DNA from: an uncultured Bacteroidales bacterium | Lineage (GTDB): Bacteria > Bacteroidota > Bacteroidia > Bacteroidales > Paludibacteraceae | Length of the DNA: 12,656 nucleotides | Assembly (NCBI GenBank): GCA_937885465.1 | Contig: CAKZZM010000139.1 | Location: 1 to 12,656, forward strand | Direction: 5' to 3' | Shown here: positions 7,901 through 12,656 of the stretch, piece after piece | How the letters are laid out: every line of letters starts with the position of its first letter | How positions within the stretch are numbered: the first letter of the stretch is position 1 | Translations under genes and position numbers: made by a program | Notes under the pieces: model-generated | The model's input: only the letters and a program-made list of their open reading frames with translations | Database searches by the model: none | Told to the model about the DNA's origin: nothing

Positions 7901-8102
7901 TTTTCACATTGTCGGGCACAGTCAGTTCAAAATTACCGTCTATGTCTGTGATTGTGCCGATACTCGTACCCGGCACATGCACGCTGGCGCCGATAAGCGG
8001 CTCGCCCTGCATATCCAGGACGGAACCTGTGATCGTCTGGTCCGCCCATGCCATCATCGCACTCCATATCAGTACCGCAACGATAAATATATACCTTCTC
8101 AT
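4989..8102 (-). CDS. susC-like: SusC/RagA-family TonB-dependent outer-membrane transporter
   Basis: The product is a 1037-residue TonB-linked porin that imports oligosaccharides captured by its SusD partner. In order it shows: a signal peptide (1-20, ...MMAWA before DQT); a carboxypeptidase-D-regulatory-like domain (about 22-95: TGSVLDMQGEPLIGASVHVPG, TDIDGNFEL); a TonB-box-like EVVAIGYGSVKKGDVT (101-116); a plug domain (about 117-230: LQGELAGVEV, IKVRGATSIN, PLFVVDGIPMD, SIEVLKDASSSAIYGSRGANG); then a long beta-barrel ending in YALGLKFEF with the terminal Phe expected of outer-membrane proteins. There is no N-terminal STN/anti-sigma-interacting domain, so this is not a FecA-like sigma-signalling version. 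Length is normal and the frame is intact. The start codon overlaps the LRR gene stop as ATGA, with a strong Shine-Dalgarno sequence inside that gene's end. It is directly followed by SusD. Confidence 0.98.
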   Translation of the reverse strand: MRRYIFIVAVLIWSAMMAWADQTITGSVLDMQGEPLIGASVHVPGTSIGTITDIDGNFELTVPDNVKKVDVSYMGYKSITADVKNGKVEVRMQEDVTALQEVVAIGYGSVKKGDVTNAVAQIKAEDLEDRPVADIASALQGELAGVEVQSTSGQPGSAVSIKVRGATSINESMSSSPLFVVDGIPMDEDFGMQSLNPQDIQSIEVLKDASSSAIYGSRGANGVILITSKKAKNNDKLSITFSTNLSLATPERYLPVMNTDEWIKFRSDANYQAYVNRYGQNGAQFGDSFAEQVAITGGAAASLVNDPRWAMAGYGGLNAVDWQKAIFKTAFAQNYNLSVMMGNKIGNMRASVGYVKQDGIVINTGFQRLNTRLQASAKLKEKFSVSLDIAPQYMVTTGGNVDGKDNAAMGAVTTVPVTENEAGLYTGAEPFGRYIYAGSTVSQVAVLNERTYKDENIRINSNLKLDYEIIKGLHAEVLGSWTFNNRERHIFTPSSVNRSWSSGEGKETTSTWFGNRSHRWLLQALVNYDHTWAKKHHFKVVAGWSMEANRDGSSFEMAAREFPNNAIEGWTINDVTATKFNATYTTTDHMMSAFGRAEYGYDNRYLVNVSLRADGYSRFGKNKKWGLFPAVSGAWRISEEHFWDETWAVNQLKLRASWGVNGSNRVSQSAAEGLLTPSYYSIDGAVVTGYIPSSSENADLSWQKTDSWDIGIDMGLVNNRISFAVDYYQKTIRDMLYQVTLPSVIGYAKGWSNIGNVQTQGVEIELKTENISRGKFHWTTKFTAAWSTNKVISLGDNSAIYTGYDNKTQIIEVGRPIGEYYLYIADGVYQTQEDLDKYPRQSTSGIGSVRYRDINGDGQITEDDRTYCGKPQPDWTFGMTNTFKYGDFDASIVFTGQTGGKIWSALGRAIDRFNMGVTNNALTHWGTGQWLSENRTGDGSVPAAQNGSGQEEYSTRWLYSTDFFKIKNITLGYRLRLPKKSALQVIRFSLSCENVWMADRYKGGFSPESNNSNGVSVYDYGAYPQARSYALGLKFEF

Positions 8103-8893
8103 AGTTCTTCCTCCTCTTCCGGTTCAACATCTATATACTGGTCCTGCCATCCTTCGGCGGACATATATGCGCTCAGTGCTTCCGCCGGCACGTAGAACTT
8201 CGGTGTAGTCTCTGCCAGATTGAGTACACCGTCCAGTGCAGGAGGAGTAGTGCAAGCGAGATGGATATTGCCATTCCAATTATAGAACAGGTTATACCCC
8301 ATCGACTTGACATTAGTTCCCACCCACATATCCTTCACTTTCGAGCAGTTGTAGAACGCCATCTTACCTAATTTCTCCACCGACTCCGGAAGGATTATCG
8401 TATCCAGTGCACTGCATTGTGCAAAAGCGGCAGAGGGAATTTCGGTAATCCCCTCGGGGATATTCACATCCTGTAGCCCTCGGCAGTAGCAGAACGCGCC
8501 CTGTCCTATCTTTTGAATGGAAGCCGGCAGCTCAACGCGCAGCAGGGTACGATTGCCCATGAACGCCTCTTCGCCCACTGCCGTCACACGCAGGGTCTTA
8601 CCCTCGTGCGTCACCGTCTCGGGAATAACCAAGGTGTCCACATAGGTGGTGATATTCACGTCCACGTTACCCGTCACATGGCGCGGATTGGCGCCATCGA
8701 AGGTAACAGTAGCCGTTCCGTCCTGATTGTCCAGCAGGAAAAGCGTCTGACCGTTCTCTAACGGAACAGTAAACTGATGCCGACTTACCGTCCAGTAATC
8801 CGGGTCACCCTGTCGTAAGCCGTTGTCCTCACAGGCGGTGAAAGCCGCTGCGAGCAACAGGAGACAAGGTAAGATTAGAATTCTTCTTTTCAT
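8099..8893 (-). CDS. BspA-like leucine-rich-repeat (LRR_5) surface lipoprotein
   Basis: The product is a 264-residue predicted lipoprotein: signal MKRRILILPCLLLLAAAFTAC, Cys21, then Glu-Asp, which favours surface display. An N-terminal beta-rich stretch (about 38-102: HQFTVPLENGQTLFLL... DTLVIPETV) leads into three to four LRR_5 units (about 103-190): LRVTAVGEEAFMGNRTLLRVEL, IQKIGQGAFCYCRGLQDVNI, ITEIPSAAFAQCSALDTIIL, VEKLGKMAFYNCSKVKDMWV. The PKFYVPAEALSAY segment (231-243) is the usual end cap in this class. The protein finishes in a run of glutamates (EPEEEEEL). Such repeats bind proteins or glycans; no enzymatic motif is visible. It lies 23 nt after the PL4 gene and overlaps SusC by 4 nt (ATGA), so it is probably translationally coupled to the transporter. 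Its function in the pectin system is unknown. Confidence 0.92.
   Translation of the reverse strand: MKRRILILPCLLLLAAAFTACEDNGLRQGDPDYWTVSRHQFTVPLENGQTLFLLDNQDGTATVTFDGANPRHVTGNVDVNITTYVDTLVIPETVTHEGKTLRVTAVGEEAFMGNRTLLRVELPASIQKIGQGAFCYCRGLQDVNIPEGITEIPSAAFAQCSALDTIILPESVEKLGKMAFYNCSKVKDMWVGTNVKSMGYNLFYNWNGNIHLACTTPPALDGVLNLAETTPKFYVPAEALSAYMSAEGWQDQYIDVEPEEEEEL
8110..8116 (-). promoter_or_regulatory. Shine-Dalgarno site for SusC inside LRR gene end
   Basis: GAGGAGG lies 7 nt upstream of the SusC ATG at 8102. The same bases are glutamate codons (GAA GAG GAG GAA GAA) of the LRR lipoprotein tail. Together with the ATGA overlap this is a classic arrangement for translational coupling. Confidence 0.75.
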
Positions 8894-8916
8894 GATATAT
8901 GTGTATGTATTATATA

Positions 8917-11505
8917 TTACAATCGCCGCCCTAACAGATCGTACGGCTGACCGCCACGAATGATAATGACTCTGCCGTCACGGATTATTTTAGAGACTTC
9001 TTTTATTGAACGTTCGGAGACGTTCTCCACTATTCTTCCCTCTTGGGCAGAAGGATAGATACATTCTGTAGGGATGTTTGTCCCTTTTGCGCCGTAGAGC
9101 GTAATCTGGTAGAGATAATCGCCGGTGTTGGTACCCGTCTCGTCTATACGGATGAGGTAAGTCTTGTTGGGATCCAGTTCCTCTATGGCGATGCGCTGTA
9201 TACCGCGGTCGGCATTGGAGCGGATAGCAGACGCAGTAGTGGTCTGCACGGGATTAGCGTCTATAGTTCCGTCTTCCGCCACCTCGTATGCCGCAATCCG
9301 CATCTGGGCACGGTGGTTGTAGAGCAACGCAGCCGCCTCGCGGCAATGGGTCACTTGGAACTCCGCATACGGAGCTGTATAAGGATTGTCGTTCTCATAT
9401 AGCTGCATGCCCGTCAGCGCATAGGCTCCGCTCCAAGCATGCATATCCCGCATCGTCGGGAAAGCCGCAGGGGAATAGGTGAAATACCCGACATTACGAA
9501 CGCTGTCCACCTTGTCTATATCTACCGTGCGTCCGCGAAAATGATAGCCGTACCACGACTGGACAGGACTCACGCGGTTGTAATCCCAACCGGAGGTCAT
9601 GCCGTAGGCGTGGATATAAAGTGTCAAGTCCTCCATCACAAACGGAGTCCCCACTCCGCCCTGGGTCGCCTGCGTCAGCTGGCGCGGGTTCAGCAGATCG
9701 AGTGTCGAATAGCCGTTCTCTAATTTGATGCAGTCCCACATGATACCGCCTATAGCCGTTCCTAATCCGGACAGAGCGAACCGGACCGTATCCGGTGTAC
9801 CGACGTCGTGCAGCCACTCGGCGGGGAAACAATACGACTGCACTTGGTGGGCACCGCTCATGGTAGCCGAACGGGTGATAGAACCGTCATGACCGAACGA
9901 CCAGCCTTGTGCCTGACGGCCGTTGATATAGACATTGATCTTGGGTTTGTTGGCTGCGCCGGCTATAGAGGCGGTCAACAGCATTGTACCTGTATAGGCG
10001 TGCTCTTTGTTGAAGACAACCTGCCAGCTGCTGTCGTTGCCCACTTGGGCAAAATCCCAGTCCGTAGCCTCTGTGCTGCTGCCTATGATATAGGTAATAT
10101 CCTTACGTGAAGACTGATAGAGTTCGTATGCCCGCGGAGCATGGCTCAGGCGGAACTCCGAACTGCGTCGGTCGTTCTCACCGATTGACCAGACTACCTC
10201 TTGCATCTTGGCGGGCTTCCATTGGATTAAACCTGTCTCAACCGCTGTCTCTTCGCAGCGGATACCATCCATCATCAGTTGCTCGGTGTTCAGCCCTTTC
10301 TGCGCCCAGGCATAGAGCGTATATTCGCCTTGACGGACATTCGGAATAGAGAAATGCCCTTGCGCATCCGTCGTAGTCCAATAGATATAATCATTTCCCT
10401 GCGTATAGGGATTGCCGCCCGGTTGGGCGAGGACGACACGCAGGCTGTCGGAGGTATAACCCTCCACCTCTATCGTGCCGCTCACTATGCAACGGGTAGT
10501 GGGATAGAGCACTTCGCCCAACGACGTGAACGCAAAGGGCCATGCCGCTTGCAGCTCCGCTGCCTTGCTCTCAGCATCACTCAGTAGTGCCTCCTGCGAG
10601 GCGGCTTCGTTGAAATAGAGTGCGAAAGGTCCATAGAGTTTCTTGTCTCCCGGGGCAAAAGTAGTAGCAGATGCGCCAAAATGCCCGCCCTGCATCATCA
10701 TCAGCAGAATCTGCTCATCGGTGGCAGCGTGTACCGTCAGTTCCTGACGCATCGGACCACCATTGATATATTCCGAGCTACAGGGGATTACCCATATTCC
10801 CGTGTAGTTGTTGCGTGTATTGGTTGCAGACGAATAGACGCCGTGGAACGGATCCTCGTCGATATAATTAGCCCAGTTATATTTGGTGTAGATCGTACCG
10901 TCCTCAAATTGGAAGGTAGCATCCTGCACCGTTTCGCAGTGGTTCATCTGATAGTTGGTCGGCAGTGCGCCTTGTTGCGTAGGCGACACATAGCCATGTG
11001 TGAATCTCTCATGATCGGGGCGTAGCACATACCGCATCTCGCCTACCGAACTCACGCTGTCCGTGCCCTCGGCGATGACGTAAGTGTAAATCACCGCCTC
11101 TCCGGCACGCAGGATATAACCGATGGTCCATTTCACGCCGTGCGTGGAGGTCATCGAGTATTGGATCTCGGCTATCGAGTCGCTATTCTGTAGCAGCACG
11201 GGATTGCTCATCAGACTCTCGTCATAGCCGTTTCCGCTTAACACATTACTCTCCGTTACGGAGAAATAGAAGGGGGTGATGCACGTATGCCTGTTGCTGC
11301 TCACGCCCCTGGCTATTGATGTGCCGTTCAGCGAATAACTGTACGCGCGTCCGTGTTCGTTGAAGTACATCGACACAATGCCATTATTAAACCCGGAACT
11401 CTTGTTGCTCCATATCTGCCCTAGGTTATCGGCAAAAGCACCATGGGTGACCTGCACCATGCAGGCCACCCACAGCATCATTCGTATCGTACGTGTGTAC
11501 TTCAT
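8917..11505 (-). CDS. Rhamnogalacturonan endolyase, polysaccharide lyase family 4, with extra module and sorting-like C-terminal tail
   Basis: The product is 862 residues with an N-terminal signal peptide (cleavage after GAFA, about 25). PL4 enzymes cleave Rha-alpha-1,4-GalA bonds of rhamnogalacturonan-I by beta-elimination. Domains: an N-terminal beta-sandwich catalytic domain (about 27-330), including TKYNWANYIDEDPFHGVY (207-224) and GIWVIPCSSEYINGGPMRQEL (236-256); an fnIII-like domain (about 338-418: VSGTIEVEGY... GHFSIPNVRQGEYTLYAWA); and a CBM-like domain (about 430-597) opening with WSIGENDRRSSEFR (439-452), a PL4 hallmark, and closing with GGIMWDCIKLE. I do not assign the catalytic Lys/His pair. 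A further 210-residue region (about 598-810) has no match I recognise. The last 30 residues (IIRDGRVIIIRGGQPYDLLGRRL) match the tail of the neighbouring protein and look like a type IX secretion sorting signal. The gene begins 6 nt after its upstream neighbour. A 25-bp dispersed repeat encodes residues 825-833. Confidence 0.93.
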   Translation of the reverse strand: MKYTRTIRMMLWVACMVQVTHGAFADNLGQIWSNKSSGFNNGIVSMYFNEHGRAYSYSLNGTSIARGVSSNRHTCITPFYFSVTESNVLSGNGYDESLMSNPVLLQNSDSIAEIQYSMTSTHGVKWTIGYILRAGEAVIYTYVIAEGTDSVSSVGEMRYVLRPDHERFTHGYVSPTQQGALPTNYQMNHCETVQDATFQFEDGTIYTKYNWANYIDEDPFHGVYSSATNTRNNYTGIWVIPCSSEYINGGPMRQELTVHAATDEQILLMMMQGGHFGASATTFAPGDKKLYGPFALYFNEAASQEALLSDAESKAAELQAAWPFAFTSLGEVLYPTTRCIVSGTIEVEGYTSDSLRVVLAQPGGNPYTQGNDYIYWTTTDAQGHFSIPNVRQGEYTLYAWAQKGLNTEQLMMDGIRCEETAVETGLIQWKPAKMQEVVWSIGENDRRSSEFRLSHAPRAYELYQSSRKDITYIIGSSTEATDWDFAQVGNDSSWQVVFNKEHAYTGTMLLTASIAGAANKPKINVYINGRQAQGWSFGHDGSITRSATMSGAHQVQSYCFPAEWLHDVGTPDTVRFALSGLGTAIGGIMWDCIKLENGYSTLDLLNPRQLTQATQGGVGTPFVMEDLTLYIHAYGMTSGWDYNRVSPVQSWYGYHFRGRTVDIDKVDSVRNVGYFTYSPAAFPTMRDMHAWSGAYALTGMQLYENDNPYTAPYAEFQVTHCREAAALLYNHRAQMRIAAYEVAEDGTIDANPVQTTTASAIRSNADRGIQRIAIEELDPNKTYLIRIDETGTNTGDYLYQITLYGAKGTNIPTECIYPSAQEGRIVENVSERSIKEVSKIIRDGRVIIIRGGQPYDLLGRRL
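9008..9032. repeat. 25-bp perfect dispersed repeat, copy 2 (inside PL4 gene)
   Basis: Identical to 775-799 in the same orientation. Here it is in frame and encodes VENVSER (residues 826-832) plus parts of the flanking codons, in the linker just before the sorting-like C-terminal tail. Hairpin arms are 9008-9013 with 9020-9025, or alternatively 9016-9020 with 9024-9028. Confidence 0.9.
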
Positions 11506-11511
11506 TTATAC

Positions 11512-12656
11512 TTACATTCTTACACCGAGTATATTGTACTTCACACCATCGCGGAGGATCACTACCTGTCCGTTCTCCATCATCTTCACAGCCTTAACTG
11601 CTTGTTCAAGAGAATGAAGGTCTGTTGAGGTACCGCCATTCTCTTTCTTCACTAAACGAACTACGCTCATTGACAACAGGTTGATACGGGTGCCACCTTG
11701 ACGAGAAAGACGGAATGCATCGCAGTCTACTGTAAAGACATATCCGAAGGTCTTGGGATCACCTGCTTCCTCATGACCGTCGGTTACGGTCAATGCACCG
11801 GCGGCACTACCCGTCAGGTTCACAGCAGCTGCAACTTCCTCGCCATTCACGGCACGGAACTCGATATTGGCATACTTGCTGCCGCCTGTGAAATCCGCAT
11901 TACTCATCGCGGTGAACGGCTGGATAGTCAGACTGTCACCGGCTTTGAATCCGCCCTCCACACTCACCTCTGCATAGCAATAGGTGGTCACATCGTTCTT
12001 GGTAGAAGAATAGGAGTTCGGGAAAGAAATGACGGTGCAGGCAGTACTATTGCTGTTATACTTAGCGGATTGATCCAAAACGGCTGTGCCCTCTGCGGTA
12101 ATATTACCGCTTTGTACGGCACCGGCTGAATACTCAACAATAGTTTCTGGCTCGTACTCGGAGTCATCCACCTCTGCAGTAACCTCTACGCTGTAGATGA
12201 TATTATCCTTATCAAATGCGATAGCGAGGTCCGCATCTTTCAGAAGTGTGAAGGTAGTCGCCTTGATTACCTCGGAACGGTTATTGTTGGAGCCGTAAGC
12301 AAAATGAACGGTTGAATCCGCGCTCTCCACCGAAGCTACATCTTCTGTTGATGCCAACAGAGCTGCACTCTGGCTGAGCACGATTACTTTCATGTCTTGC
12401 TTCATATTCTTGAAACCGAACATATTCTTCACTTCCGAATTACGGGTAGCACGGATTCCTATCTGAAGATTGCCGGAAGAATACACGCGTGTCAGCGTCC
12501 ACTCTTTGTTGGGGAACAACTGAAAATCAGGATTAGGAAGGGTGTCTGCCTCATTGATTGCGTAGAAGGTCTGACCGACAAACCTGTCGCCTGCGGTAAA
12601 CTGCTCTATTACAAGGTTCTTACGGCCGTTGTTACCTTCAGCCAGATGCTCTGTTG
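11512..12656 (-). CDS. Secreted multi-domain protein of unknown function, C-terminal 380 residues; 5' end beyond window
   Basis: The frame is open from the window edge (first full codon at 12654) to the TAA at 11514-11512, so the gene starts outside the window. I do not recognise an enzymatic domain in the visible part. It is rich in Thr, Ser, Asn, Gly and Val with alternating hydrophobic residues, as in secreted beta-sandwich modules. Two similar-looking stretches occur: EQFTAGDRFVGQTFYAIN ... NLQIGIRATRN near the visible start, and GGFKAGDSLTIQPFTAMSN ... YANIEFRAVNG further on, perhaps degenerate repeats of one module. The last 22 residues, MENGQVVILRDGVKYNILGVRM, resemble the tail of the PL4 enzyme and suggest type IX secretion. 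It lies 6 nt upstream of PL4 in the same operon. It could be the binding part of another pectin-active enzyme, but the catalytic part is not in view. Confidence 0.75.
   Translation of the reverse strand, partial: TEHLAEGNNGRKNLVIEQFTAGDRFVGQTFYAINEADTLPNPDFQLFPNKEWTLTRVYSSGNLQIGIRATRNSEVKNMFGFKNMKQDMKVIVLSQSAALLASTEDVASVESADSTVHFAYGSNNNRSEVIKATTFTLLKDADLAIAFDKDNIIYSVEVTAEVDDSEYEPETIVEYSAGAVQSGNITAEGTAVLDQSAKYNSNSTACTVISFPNSYSSTKNDVTTYCYAEVSVEGGFKAGDSLTIQPFTAMSNADFTGGSKYANIEFRAVNGEEVAAAVNLTGSAAGALTVTDGHEEAGDPKTFGYVFTVDCDAFRLSRQGGTRINLLSMSVVRLVKKENGGTSTDLHSLEQAVKAVKMMENGQVVILRDGVKYNILGVRM

Noticed and set aside
12517..12519. TTG as a start for the 5'-truncated gene
   Set aside because: The frame remains open upstream to the window edge and reads as protein like the rest (TAGDRFVGQTFYAINEADT), so this is an internal Leu codon.

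Overview
The window looks like a piece of a Bacteroidota (order Bacteroidales) chromosome, probably a gut or rumen fibre degrader. The evidence is a SusC/SusD pair, fimbrillin-like lipoproteins, a BspA-type leucine-rich-repeat lipoprotein, and short type-IX-secretion-like C-terminal tails. The genus cannot be fixed from sequence alone. Base composition is close to 50% GC by eye.

All eight genes lie on the minus strand, so transcription runs from high to low coordinates. The order is: the C-terminal 380 residues of a secreted protein of unknown function (11512-12656, cut by the window edge); a family PL4 rhamnogalacturonan endolyase with an extra C-terminal module and sorting-like tail (8917-11505); a LRR_5/BspA-like lipoprotein (8099-8893); a SusC-type TonB-dependent outer-membrane transporter (4989-8102); its SusD-type lipoprotein (3337-4971); two fimbrillin-like lipoproteins (2434-3318 and 826-2406); and the N-terminal 245 residues of a GH28 polygalacturonase-family enzyme (3-737, cut by the window edge). 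Gene joints are very short (6 nt, 23 nt, a 4-nt overlap, 17 nt, 18 nt, 27 nt), with one 88-bp gap before GH28. This argues for a single operon whose promoter and regulator lie outside the window.

The locus reads as a polysaccharide utilization locus for pectin, most likely rhamnogalacturonan-I. The PL4 enzyme would cut the backbone outside the cell. SusD and the accessory lipoproteins would capture oligosaccharides, SusC would import them, and periplasmic GH28 would continue breakdown.

Several details stand out. A perfect 25-bp repeat occurs once inside the PL4 gene and once in the only real intergenic gap. Heptanucleotide tandem repeats of one common theme (roughly TTGGTAC / TTGTACT / TCTGTAT) build the signal-peptide cores of three different genes. 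The poly-glutamate tail of the LRR lipoprotein is encoded by the ribosome-binding site of SusC. The usual surface-glycan-binding-protein position after SusD holds two fimbrillin-like lipoproteins. No RNA genes, CRISPR arrays, transposases, attachment sites or convincing terminators were seen.
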